This document shows, piece by piece, positions 47,402 through 59,970 of a stretch of DNA of 64,000 nucleotides. Where the stretch lies: NCBI GenBank assembly GCA_013399015.1, contig VWZX01010408.1, positions 434,431 through 498,430 of the forward strand. The letters run 5' to 3'. This DNA comes from Galbula dea. Lineage: Eukaryota > Chordata > Aves > Piciformes > Galbulidae. Below the pieces are notes generated by a model. The model had not been told where the DNA came from and made no database searches. It saw only the letters and a program-made list of their open reading frames with translations. The position numbers and the translations under genes were made by a program. Each line of letters begins with the position of its first letter. The first letter of the stretch is position 1.

Positions 47402-50400
47402 ATGTGTCAGAAGAAGGACGTCACAACAGGTATATTTATATACAGAAATACTGTAGCACACATGCTTCAAAGTAATTGCATGATGCTGGCTCTGCTCCTA
47501 AGTAATTATTACATCAGTTACCCTACTCCCTATTGAGTTATGCAAATTTATTTATTGATTTTAAAGATCACTTGCCCATGGGAGAGTAACCAGTGTGTAG
47601 CTACACATTAGCTGTAAGTTTCTAAAAAGATAAGGTTTACTTGACTGCTTGTAAAACTTGCATTTTGCTGTCTTCCAAAAATGTTTCAAGGAATGCTCAG
47701 GCAACTAGTCAAAGGAAACAGAGACACAGAAGATCCAACTACACTGATGTCTTACAGTTCCATTTAAAATCTTACATTTAAAATCTCCTCCAAGTCTCTT
47801 CCTCACAGTAATACCACCAGGCTTCGGTTTTACTCCATTATGACTGCCTTGTACTAAAGCAGCCAGAAAAGAAACAATCAAAAAGAAGTCTCAGCTGGAA
47901 GTTAAACAGAAAAGGCAGCCAGCGGTTTGGTAAAGGAAGGTACTAGCCCACACCCTTCCTTTGTACCGAGAGAAAAATTTCTCTCCAGCTGGGACTTTGT
48001 ACTGCACATAAGAAGCTAATGCATCCAAACAGCTACACAACCACCACATCTTCTCCTATCAAGGCAAAGAAAACACTGTGCAGTTTAACTGATCGTTGTG
48101 ACTAATCAGTTCAGCCATAGGAACTGTCACTCCCTCGGCAAACCATTATCTCTGCTCAACATCAGTATGTCTCCAATTAAACCTGCACTGTGCCTGGCCT
48201 TTGTATATATGGTTGGGAGAGATCCTCCTCTAACTCACCTGGTAGTGGCAACCAAGCCCAGTGACAGCCACGCTCTAGCACTCAAGTTCCCTAGCCTCAC
48301 GATGCACAGCAGCTTCTAGGCAGACCTCATCTTCCATCTTTTAAAAACTAGTAGGGAGAGCTCTTCAGCACAGAGACCCAGATCATCAAAAGTTCACTAT
48401 AGTCCTATCAGGATTTCATCAATGAGAACCTAGTAGTACACGTGGATACCTATCAGATGGTCCTTCCAGCTTTTGGAGAAGCCAGTGATCCTTCCTCCTG
48501 GAGCATGAGACACACTCTTGAGGAAGAAACCCGTTTCCTTACCTAAAGCAACCTGATTGATACATTCCAGTAGATCTCTCATTCACTTGCCTCTCCTGAA
48601 TGCCCTTATAAAAGATGCATTTAACCAAATTATGAAACCACAGCGATATTTTTAATGCAATTGAACAATATTCAGTGTCACTAAAAAGGAAATCTACCAC
48701 TGCTAACACTCAAATACCAGAAACTAGAGCCCAATAATTATAAAGGACAACATTTTAGATTTGTAAAACTATATACAGTTTAAAACATTTTATTTTCCGT
48801 TTTAGGATGTTTCACCCAAGACAGGAAGCTTTTTGGATCCCTACCCTGTTACACCCTCCCACTCAAAACTACCATAAGAGATAGAACTGAGTCTTTTACT
48901 GAAATCATTGCCAGCTCTCAAAGCACATTAGTGCACATCTCACAATAATTGATCTTATCTTCAAACTGCAGCTGTGGGACATGCTTTAGGAGATAAGACT
49001 TTCAGCTTTGACTTGAAGGAAGTTTGTCACTTTCTGCAATCTAGAGAAATGCTTCCAATTACGATGGCACACCCCATCAACCAGCAAAATTACAAAGCAA
49101 AGAGACACATGCTTACGTCTCTTTTCAATTTTATTTAAAGGCAAGTCAGTCTCATGATCAAGGGAGGGATTCATTGATGAAAACAGAAAATTTTGTTAAG
49201 AGTAGATGACAGAATGTTTTATGAGGATGGAAGACTAAGTGACAGAGGGACACAGATGTATGTGCACACACAGACATGCCAAAGACCTTAGCAGATTTGT
49301 TCATCTCTAAAAGAAACATGCAGCATAAATAATCATAGTGAAAATTAAGCTTGCTACAAGGATACCAAATAAAAGCTAACTATTAATAAAGTATCATTAA
49401 CTCTTCTTCTGAGCATCTCCCCAGCTTGAGACAGTACATTATCAGTACACTGATCTAGGTGTAATCAAGCAGCAGTAAGTCATTTTGCTTATTATCTATT
49501 TTTATCTTTCTCTATTATTTTCTTCCATAATGGAAAAAAAACCCAGCCAATGCACAAATGTTGATTTTCTTCTATTCTACCCTTAGTAGTTGAAGAAACC
49601 CAAGCTCAAGTGTCTTGTTAAAATGATAGAGTGAATTGCCTTCAACAATAGACGCTGAAAGACCCACTATCTACCTACACCCTGCATATACACACCACTC
49701 TGCCCCCAGGGCTCTACCAGCAGACAACGTAATGACCAGCTGCGCTCCTCTACATCTTCGAAAGTGATCTGACATCACAGCCCAAACTTCGCTCCAGCAT
49801 GAAAACAATTTGCCAAAAAAATCGAACTTCAGGATACACAGACAGAATATGCACAAATGTATAAAGTGCCAGGCTTAGTGTTCCTCCTTTCTCAGCCAAG
49901 TGCCATTCAGAACACTGCTAAAGAAGTAAGGAAATAAGCTTTGGAACATCTTGCATCTCTTACTATTTTGTGGCCAAATCACACATCTGCCCAGACTCTG
50001 CTGTTAAGAAACAGAGCAGCTGGGGCTTTCTTATCACACAGTTGCTACTGCTCCAGAGGCAGTTCTTCTGCTAGTGCTCTACTTCACACAAAACCATTCT
50101 TTGCAAGAGAATGTTGCTAAACTGCAGTTTTTCATCTTTAAACTATCTGAAGTGGACTTGGAAGCAATGAATCAATAACAGCTAGGGGGGATGCACAAGT
50201 ACAAAAGGAAACTAAAAAATATTATTAGTGTGGACAACAAGTAGAGTGAAAAAGCAGAGCCTTATGGGTCTCTTAAGCTAGCTTTTGTACTTGAGATATC
50301 TCAGTTTTCATGATAGGAAGCTAAGAAAAGGCAAAGTACAAGAACTTTCAAAGACTTTTCCCTGGACAAGATTTAAGATCCCTTTCAACGTTCAAGGTAG

Positions 50401-53400
50401 CTAATGATGTTGAGGCAATTTACAGATTATTTTTGTTTGGTTTTGGTTTTGTCTAACTTGTAAGCACAAAGAGAAGCCTGTTCATCTTGACTACAAGGCC
50501 CAACAAAAGAGCCTGAGGTTAAAATTCAAACACACCAAAGCCCACTAAAAGCTATCAAGCAACAATCCTGCCAAAACCTCTTTAATGTAGAGTTGTACCT
50601 CTGCAAATTCTGAAGACAACTCTGGAACTCAAATTACCTGTACTTATGTGTACATATTCTCTTTTCTCAATAACATACAAAAATTCTTACTCAAGTTGGC
50701 TAATTTTTTACTATTTTTTTAACTTCAGAGAACATAATTTTCTAGTGTTACCACATACTACTTCATCTTCTCTACAAAGAACTGAATTACAATTTTTGGT
50801 GCAAAGAAAATTACAGGAGTAGGAGGTTTGCAGAGTACACTCTTACACACTAATGTGAACATGGCAGGAACAACAGAAGATAGAATCAGCACCCATCAAT
50901 TACTGCTTTCTACTCAGATTAGAGTGCTCATTTTTTATAAAGGAAAAAGGGCTATAAATGTTTTTCTTTTCTTAAATACACCTTCATACATTTCTTTGAT
51001 AATAACTTCCTTATAGTATCTTTCTTAAGACAGAAAGGCATCACAGAACCACCTTCAATAAGGAGGAACAATAGGTCAACAGTCTTAATGACTATGTCAA
51101 GCTTTTGAAAAAATTAGGGGTTTAAGTCAGTCACCTGTAACCACACCTGACAAAGCCTCTAAGCTCAAGAGACTGAAGTGTCTGAAGAATGTACTGACTT
51201 CCACAAGGTCCCCTGCTCCTCACTCCCTTTACAAAAGTATAAAATCATATTTAGGTGCTTAAATAGGTAATCTGGTGGTTAACTTTAGCTAGCTATGTTC
51301 TAAGAGCTTGGCCAGTCTTACTAAGGAAGATGTACAAAGCTATATACTCTTAATAACAATTAAATAAATACACACGTACATACATACACACATAAAAAAC
51401 CACCACCAAAACCAACCAAACCACAACAGAAACAAACAAACAAAACACAGAAAAACCCACCAAAGCACAAACACTGGCCATTCCAGAGCAGTAGTTAGCA
51501 ATGAAGGAATCCACATAATCTACTTTATACATCACATTTCAAACAGTAAGGTTAAGGTCTTTGCCTAAAGCGATCAACTCTTCTATCAACCCTGTTAGAG
51601 TACCTAATGTACTAGGCTTCTAATACAAACGCTTAACTGTTATAAAAATACTCACTCTTGCAAGGATGCAAACACTTGTTCCAATGAGACACGCCCCCCC
51701 CCCCAAGTGCATTTTGAAGCAGTTACATACTTTAAATAACAGCAAATGGTCCCAGCCTCTGTCCACAACTCAAGACACATATAGTTGACAAAGGACCCTA
51801 TTCCCTGTTTCTTACCCACATACTTGGTCAGCCACACAGAGCAACAACAGACCAACTAAAATCTCATACAGTATGTCACAGAATCAGTAAATCAGTACAT
51901 CTGAGCACAACATAACACACACCTCTGAAGCACAGAGACAGGCGTATCAATCTCCAGCAGCCTAGGGCCGTGATCAGATTTCTGATACTACAATCAGAGA
52001 AAATGCAAATTTTATTTGTGGTTATAGATTTAGCTATCCACTACAAAAGACCTTTCAAAACACACTGAGCACTGACCCAAATCAAGCAAGAGAAACTTGC
52101 ACAATGTTGGAATATTTGCACACAGCAATCAATCAATATACAGCAATTACATATAACCTAAAATACTCCAATGTTTGAATATAGGGCTACAGAACTTTGT
52201 CAAATTCTCCTCAAGGTTTTAAAACAGTTTTATAATCCATTCAATATTGTAAATACTTAACAATCTAAGGTGGGATATGAAATCTGTACAGATGAAAACA
52301 TCTGTAGCTCCATTACAGAATGAAAACACGATACACGTACTACATCATGACACGAACCAATCACTACCTACATAATATTATAGACACCTTAATCCAAAAC
52401 TAGGGAGAAATAATTGTTTGATTAAATCAAGATATAAACCAGGATCCCAGAGTGCTGGCTTTTGTTCAGTGTGTGTTATATGCTGTCTTATACAACTCCA
52501 TGCATTACCTACTCAACCGTATTTCATGCCTGTAAAATATGAGCAGTATGTTGCCACAGTGCAGCAGATACTGCCTTAGATACTGTACTCATGTGAACAT
52601 TATTTAAAAATTAAGAGATACAGAAACAAGAACAGATGAGTACCTAGTAATGTCAGTTTGATATTCCAGATGAGCATACACATAAGGGCATCAATGCTGA
52701 TAGGCTACTGCCAGTAGACCTACAGAAGACTGAGGTGCCTCAAGATGGTCACTTCCAGAGCTGATGAGCATCACGTGGAAAAGATAAACTTTTCATTACC
52801 ATTCCCTGAGGTGCTGCCTGTTTTCTACAGATAGAAATTCAGCCTCTGGACCTGTCACGATAGCATCTTTTGCAATATTCAAACCACATAACTTTGGAAC
52901 GCAGAGTATTTTCCTATACATTTGCAAAGGCCATGCAGTCCATGTGGCCATCCCCCACAAAGCAAAAATGACTGCTAGATAGAAGGAGAATTTAAAATAA
53001 GGAGAAATAAGAACATTTTGAGAGTTTAAGCAGTCCACAAAACATCTAATTGATTTCAGTGGTGTTTGAAAACTACTGAATTGTGGTGCTCACTATAGTG
53101 ATTATCTGCATGTTAACAATTAAGGACCTGAGCAATCCAGTTAGAGTATCCAACACAGTCATTTATTGCAATTAACTACTTCAGAGGTGACCTTTATTAA
53201 CCTACCTTGCTGAAACACAGCATGCTCATTTAAGCGATAAACAAAACATTTAGCATCTCGTTATTTTCCTATATTTCATGCTTTGGCAGCAAAAAACAAC
53301 AGCACAGTTATGACAAGAAGAGAAAATAATGGGGGAAAACTTGCAAGTTAATGCAGGCAGGTACTACTAAAAATTCACTATTAGTTATCACATCCCTATA

Positions 53401-53982
53401 CTTTTGCAGGACAGAGGTAATTATGTAAACTACCTCGACCCCTGTATGATTACAGTATCTTCAGCAGATTCACCAGGTTAGTTGCATTTACAATTCATTC
53501 CAATATCACTGACAGCTTTATAGGCAATGCCTTCGTGGTACCTCAGGTATCAACTTTAATACCACCTTCATTCCCTAGGCCAGCAAATTTCAAATGAAAA
53601 TTTGTACCTTTCAAGCACCCTGTCTGTTGGCTACTGCATATTCCTTCACAGATTTGGTTTAACAGTGCCTCTTCACTTACCAAGTATTTATGGATTACAA
53701 CATGCTTACTCACCATAACTCTTCAACAGACAAAGACAACCCAAAGTGAAATACAGAAACAAGACAACTTGGAAAAAACAGTCCCAACTGAACCGATTTA
53801 CAGAAGATCTTACAGCTCCATCTAGCTCTGCACAACAGAAATCACTGGGACACCTAGGAAACTGCAACCTAAAACTTAAGAAAACTCAGCCATCGCATAC
53901 ACACACTGATGTGGGATAATACTAGCTACAGATATCTTAGTTCTTAACAGGCACTGTGTAATAACTTTTAAAGGTAAATTGT
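47402..53982. other. Mostly unique intron
   Basis: No gene, CR1 or LTR recognised. Contains the C/A array at 51369-51473 and a C-run near 51695. Small frames throughout are unremarkable. Confidence 0.6.
51369..51473. repeat. C/A-rich low-complexity array
   Basis: Begins as a TACA microsatellite (ACATACATACACACATAAAA) and continues as ACC/AAC units and (CAAA)n. Frames read through it on the minus strand are G/T-biased artefacts. Confidence 0.9.
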
Positions 53983-54386
53983 TGTCCTGGGTTCAACTAT
54001 GATAGCATTAAATTTCGCACAAGAACCTGGGAAGGGCCACAGCCAGGACAGACAATCCAAACAGCCAATGGGGCATTCCGTACCAGACTAAAATCATGCC
54101 CATTACATAAAGAGAGGCTGGCGTGGCGAGTCCACAGCAGACATTGCATGGGTCGGTTGGTCTTGCATTTTATCGCTTGTTTATATATTTTCGTCACTAG
54201 TTTTCTTGCTACCCCTGTCATTTCTCAGTTCTGTGTAGCGTTCTATTCAACCTTCCTTAGCTCAACTCATGGAGTTTTGCACTTTGCACCTGATTTTAAT
54301 TCCCATCCCAGTAGGGGAAGAGGCTGGGGTGCAGTACATGAGCAGCTGCACGGCGTTAGCTGTTGGCTGGGTCTAAACCACTACCA
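53983..54386 (+). mobile_element. Diverged solo LTR (TGTCCTGG... type)
   Basis: Starts TGTCCTGGGTTCAACTATGA and ends GGCTGGGTCTAAACCACTAC plus CA. Internal blocks GGGCCACAGCCAGGACAG, GGGGCATTCCGTACCA and CTCAACTCATGGAGTTTTGC match an abundant avian LTR family that I recall by its TGTCCTGG start; I am not sure of its library name. At about 404 bp it looks shortened. The usual polyadenylation signal is mutated and I see no convincing target duplication, so it is an old insertion. The frame at 54148-54453 overlaps it and is not a gene. Antisense to PARD3B. Confidence 0.8.
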
Positions 54387-56595
54387 TTATTTAGTCAATT
54401 TTGTGCATGTGTATCTGTCCTCCATTGTGACCATCCTTTTCTCAGCTATGTAGTTCGTTTAGTGGAATGAGTGCATTGTCAACAGATGAAAGAAAGGGGC
54501 TGCAGACTGCCTATTTTTTGACCTAAAACACCTCTCGTTGCCACACTCTTTCAGATGAGCTATAGCTATAGGTTGTCACCAGAGATGAGTGACCAAGACT
54601 CCCCCAAAGATCCCAGTGACAGGGAAACAAAGAGATGCATCTGGTTGATCACAAGCTCTGTTCTACACAGCTCATAAGACAACTCTCGAAGCAGCTCTAG
54701 GTGCAACAGCAGGAAGAGATTCCATTGGATCCTACAGGAACGGTCACTTGCAGGGGAGGATATATAATTTCAGTGGGTACCTGCTCAAATACTATTAAAC
54801 AAAGGGGTATGTACTCATTTTTATCAGGACAAAACATTAGTAAGGCAAACCACTAGGTCACTAATCCCCTCCCTCTGTGAAAGAAAACTAATTATTTCAT
54901 AGCTAAACTAATTCACAATTTCTGTGCCTTATCTAAAGTACTATCATTCCGACTCTTTGGAGTGAAAACATATGCAATACTTGAACTCTTAAATAAGAAT
55001 ATTTATAAAATACATTCTGTCAACATTCTTCCTCAATTTATGTTGATGGTTGTTTAATTAACAGCATAAACTAGACCGTTTAAGTTTTCCCATTAAAGAT
55101 TCTTCAACAAGTCATCATGGTATGTACTTGTATCAAATTTTCTTGCTACAGGGAAAACTACATCCATTCCAAATCCAGAACTCCTATTGAGATCAGGATA
55201 AAATACCAAATAAGATTAGTTCAGTTAAAAAAAAGGGATAGAGCTCTGCTAATTTTCATAGGACATATTACAGGTAACTGGACTTTGTCAACTACGCATC
55301 AAAAAATACAACATCTTCAGGGACTATACATATACAAATCTCTTATTTTCTTGATATGTTTAATTATAAATTCAATTATTTTCAAAAAGAACAAGCTCTG
55401 CATTTATGAGCAAATCTAATAAGGTCTCCTTCATAACTGCTATTAAATCTTATCAAAAGAAGAACTATAACTACTAGAAAGAAGAAAACAACATATTTTA
55501 TGACAATTTGTGATGGTTTCAGATTAGAAAAATGAGTTTTTATAGCATCTAACAACTACAATTTCTTTAGGATTCTCCATCAGTTGTGCATTTCCATATT
55601 CCTCCGGCTCCTCCTTTTGCAGCAGACTGTTGAACAAAGTAGCAGCAGACAGTAACACGTTGCCAAGTTTATTTAGGATGTTCAGTGCCTTTAAAAGTGG
55701 AAAAATCACCAGCAGTATTTTGAATTTCACATAGACTACCCCAAACCTACAAGATATATTCTCTTAACTGGGAGTAACAACCTTACATGTTGCAATATTG
55801 TATGTGTTGAGCATGAAGCTCGCTGTAAAGCAGCAGCACTACATTGCTGTTGGGGTTTCCTTTGTTTTGGTGTATTGTTGTTTTGTTTTATAGGGGGTTT
55901 GTGTAGGCATTGTTTGGGGGTTTGGGGTTTTGTTTGGTTTTCAGTTTTCTTGCTGGTGTTTTTTCGTGATGGTGTTTGGAGGGGGTTATTTGTTTGAATC
56001 TCTTGGGTTTGGTGGTTTTGTGGGTTGGGGAGGACTGTTTGGTTTTTTTTAATTATTATATAAAAACACCTAACACACTGAGAACACAACATCACAGCAG
56101 AAGCAGAGACCACAGGAAAATTTCAGAATGCTGGGGAAAGGGGAGGATCTTCTTGGGCCAACGAGAGCTGTGTGCCTTATCCTTGGACATCGGAAAAGGA
56201 AAGCTGCCTGAAAATTAGTGAGGAAATAAAACTCCTTCTTGCATGGGCAATGGAAACTTAACAAAACTCTATGGTATGCCCATGAAATGCTCTCAGGAAG
56301 AGGAAAACACTTCAAGATCTGAGTTTAGCTAAGCAAAATAAAAGAAATATAATTCTTTACAAATTCTGAGAATGAGCTGACACTACTGAATTCCACTGCA
56401 CTATAAAGCTCACAAGAGCTGTCTGAATGAGAATTCTTCAACATCCAAGAAGTCAATGCCTTTATCAACATAGACTGGGCTAAGAATACAATCTTCCTTT
56501 TAGTCTTACATATTTAGTTTCCAGAGGCAGAAGCAGCTACCTCAAAATGATCATATGCTCTCACCTTGCAGAATACAACAAGGTTTTCCATTCTT
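54387..56595. other. Unique intron with a G/T-rich block
   Basis: Unique AT-rich sequence apart from the G/T array at 55849-56050. No gene seen. Confidence 0.6.
55849..56050 (+). repeat. G/T-rich low-complexity array, about 200 bp
   Basis: The plus strand is made of G and T with few other bases, including GGGGGTTTGGGGTTTTGTTT and GGGTTGGGGAGG. Several runs of three or more G make it G-quadruplex-capable. It is the longest array of this kind in the window. The 125-codon minus-strand frame at 55736-56113 is composition-driven. Confidence 0.9.
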
Positions 56596-56690
56596 TCACA
56601 GAATCACAGACTTGTAGTGGTTGGAAGGGACCTCTGGGGATCATCTAGTCCAACCCCACTGCTAAAGCAGATTTGCCCAGGTCAGGTTGC
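56596..56690 (-). mobile_element. CR1 3' tail fragment, minus strand
   Basis: CACAGAATCACAGACTTGTA, GTTGGAAGGGACCTCTGGGG and TCATCTAGTCCAACCCCACT are the reverse complement of a CR1 end. This is the only CR1 piece in the window oriented like PARD3B. Confidence 0.93.
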
Positions 56691-59561
56691 AAATGAATAC
56701 ACTAACAATCCCTTATTTGCTAAAGCCTTCTCACACTCCAGTTGGGCTTACACTGTGAGGACTGAAACAATAGCTGCAGAGAGCAAGCCATGTAAGAATG
56801 CTTCCATACAGAACAGGTTCAGAATTGGCTAACTGCACACTAGTGAAAGAGCAACATCAAAGTTAGTCTTCTATTTCCTCAACATCAGAATTGGAGAAAA
56901 AGTAAAAATATTGATGTAACATCACTAAATAATCCATCCTCATTTTTTAATTATAAACAACATACATATTCAGGTCTTAAAATAAACATTTCCCCTGCTA
57001 CAATTCTCTTAATTTCTATTTCTATTTTCATGACTCTTCAAGTCCTGTGTAAGACAAGCAAAAGTCACTTGCTTCAATAAAATCTGTCCATTTCTTCAAC
57101 ATAGCCAGCAACTTCTTGTCCAACAGCCTGTGCCATCTTGCAGCAGCGCTCTTTTCTCTCAGCATTGTCTGCAAGTCTGTATTTCACAGTTCTCTTCAGC
57201 CTCAGACAATGTTACCCCTCTCATCCACCTGTGTGCACGCTAAAAACGCTGCAGAGGTTAAGAACCTTGTTCAAACACAGCCCTGACCAAATAGGAGATT
57301 TGCTATTTCTGGAAAAACAAAACCAAAACCAAACCATCACAATGAATAGAGATTACGTTCACTGAAAACCTTTAAGTTTTTAATAATGCCAAGGATCTCA
57401 GAAGAATTCATACAGCTTTATTTTATTGGAGTCTTACATAAATTAAGGACAATTAATTAACTAAAACTAGTGTTGAGTTTTAATGTACATGTTACCAAAA
57501 CAAGTAACTTTGACTTAAGAATTAACTAGACACTGACAACACCACAGATCCTGATTCAGGCTGGCCTGTGTTAGCCTTCACATTAATCTGCTTAAAAATC
57601 CTGACTTTTAAGAATGAACAAGGACCACATTACAGGCTTATAACAAGGTTAAGCTTGAGAAATTCTATTAATACCCTCCCCAAGGCTACCAGGAAATTCC
57701 TTAAAGCAAGTGAATTTTTGGCTTTGCTGTGGATTATGCTCTAGGGTAGTTTGTTCTAACTCCCATAAGGCAATAAATTTATCTTGTGTCTGCATCAGCG
57801 GCCTGTCTCCTTTTGGGGGCTGATCGGCTGAAATGCTCATCAGGAGTCACAGAGTAAGTTAAAATCTGGAATTCTGCCATGTTCACTCTCCACATCCCCA
57901 ACATAAATTAAGTTTTAACTGACTGTCAATCATCTGATTCATTTGTAAGAAATAACAGTTTTATCTGTCCAAATTCCAGACATTCAACAGCATAGCTGAA
58001 GACCTTGGAAAAAAAAAAAAGTGATAATCTGTTGTAATGGATCCATGATAACTGTGTCTACAGACAGTAAATGCACTAGAACATTTCTTGAGTCTGAAAT
58101 GGTAGGAACAAAATCAGGTTCATCTTCCCTAACCATAATCTAGCACATTTCTTTCTTTAATGTTTCTTCTATATCACAACTGTGAACTTTGGAATTTTAA
58201 TCAAACATGTTACTACAGATATACAACTCTAAATGAAGCTGAAAACTGAAGTACAAGCTTACTGATAAAAATAAAACTGAATATAACTTTCTTTTTAATT
58301 GCTCAGGTCACTGATGAACCTTACTGAAAAACAGCTCCAAAACAATTTATTTCAGTGGGGTTATTGGCAAAGTTCACAGCAAGCAGGAAATGATCGCAAA
58401 AGTGTGTACATATAACAACAGAGCACAGGTTAACACAGCCTGTAGTCTCCGCTGGACTGTGGAGACAACTTAGTGTCTTAGCTTCAATAGCTATTTTAAG
58501 AGGTCTAATTTAGTGAACCTAGGACAAAGGATGTATATACCTCTTCCAAACAAAGGAACGGTTGTTGAAGTGATGGGAAAGAGAAATTGGTGTCCACAAA
58601 TAAAATTACATCTACTTCTATTAAGTGATGTCTCTGAAGTTCAGTTACATTCCCTGCATCTAAGGATGAGAACCAGATTTCAGTCATGTACCTAGTACAA
58701 TAAATAACCTAGGGGTGGGGGAGGTTAAGAGTAGTTTTCAGGGGTTTTAACTAAATACTGCATTTGTGACTTCCCCTGCCTAATTGATTAGGTCCCTTGC
58801 ATGTTAAAGAGCTTGGATTTGTGAGATAGCACATTTGATAAAAAACCTGCTAGATTCTTAAGTCATTAAAGTAATATAATCTATATTAGACTTTTCCATT
58901 ATCTTTTTTATAATCAAGAATAAAACCATGTTGGCACTATGCTAAAAATCTGGCCATGATTCTTTGTTCTGAAAAGCAATAGTGGTCCTGGAACTGTGTT
59001 CCTAGTACAAAAACTTCATTCCTAGAGATCAGTGGCCTTAGTTACCCTAGTTGTGTAATTTCCTAAAAAGTGTTCAGTTTGTTCACTGACACCCACTTCA
59101 AAAAAGTTTTGCTACTAAGACATACAATTCACAAGCTGCTTTAGATACAATGAAGTTACACTGAATTTATCCAGGAGATCAAACACTCTGAAGTTGTTTA
59201 ACTATTTGGAAGCCTATCTTTTCCAATTAGAAATCAATAATGGCAACAAACGGGGAAATTTTCCATGTTGAAACAGCAGTCTAAGTATGTTAAGTTTTGT
59301 TCTTCTTTCTTCTTGCCTAGTAAGTGCATTGTTAGTCCATGTGTATTTGAAATGCATTAGTCACTATTTCTAGCCAATGTGTGGCTGATTTATAATCCAA
59401 TCTAAACCAAAGAATCAGCAGCAGTTGTATATATCCACTATCTAGTAATATTAACAGTGTGCTAGGAAAGCATCAACATCCTGAAAGCACAGATCAAAAT
59501 ACAAAATAAATTTTACCACAAAATATATCTTTCTATTAAAGGAACAAACTGCTAGTATTTC

Positions 59562-59580
59562 TTTTTTTTTTTTTTTTTTT
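59562..59580. repeat. T19 homopolymer
   Basis: Nineteen T in a row, not attached to a recognisable element. Confidence 0.9.
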
Positions 59581-59877
59581 ATTTAAAGTGAGTGCTTTCT
59601 TTGAGGAATAGCAACAGAGAGAACACTTCTTTATGTTTTAAGTGGTGGTAACATCCTTAGTATCTCTAGTCATAGTGGTTTTAGAAATAATGGTCAATTT
59701 AAGACACGTCCAAGTAGTTACAATTCATTTCTCACTCCACACTCCTTTTTCAGGTACCTTCCATAGTTAAAGCTGTTGATCAAATGTTCTTAACCTAATT
59801 GTTAAATTCTTACAGTGTGTCTGTTTTGCTGGGAAGCAGTTACACAAAACACACTGCAAGAAAGCATCACCAATAAC

Positions 59878-59970
59878 CCTCTAAGCTAAATGTGTATTCT
59901 GCAGTTACTAACAAAAATATCCCTTTAAGATAAATGTATATTCTACAGTTATGAGCAACAACAAAAATTA
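59878..59970. repeat. Imperfect tandem duplication, about 43-bp period
   Basis: CCCTCTAAGCTAAATGTGTA followed by TTCTGCAGTTA recurs 43 bases later as CCCTTTAAGATAAATGTATA and TTCTACAGTTA. The substitutions between copies mark it as old. Confidence 0.75.

Noticed and set aside
54148..54453. 101-codon plus frame
   Set aside because: It overlaps the diverged solo LTR and runs out into flanking intron; no recognisable motif.
55736..56113. 125-codon minus-strand frame rich in Gln, Asn, Lys and Pro
   Set aside because: It is the complement of the 200-bp G/T array and reflects base composition only.
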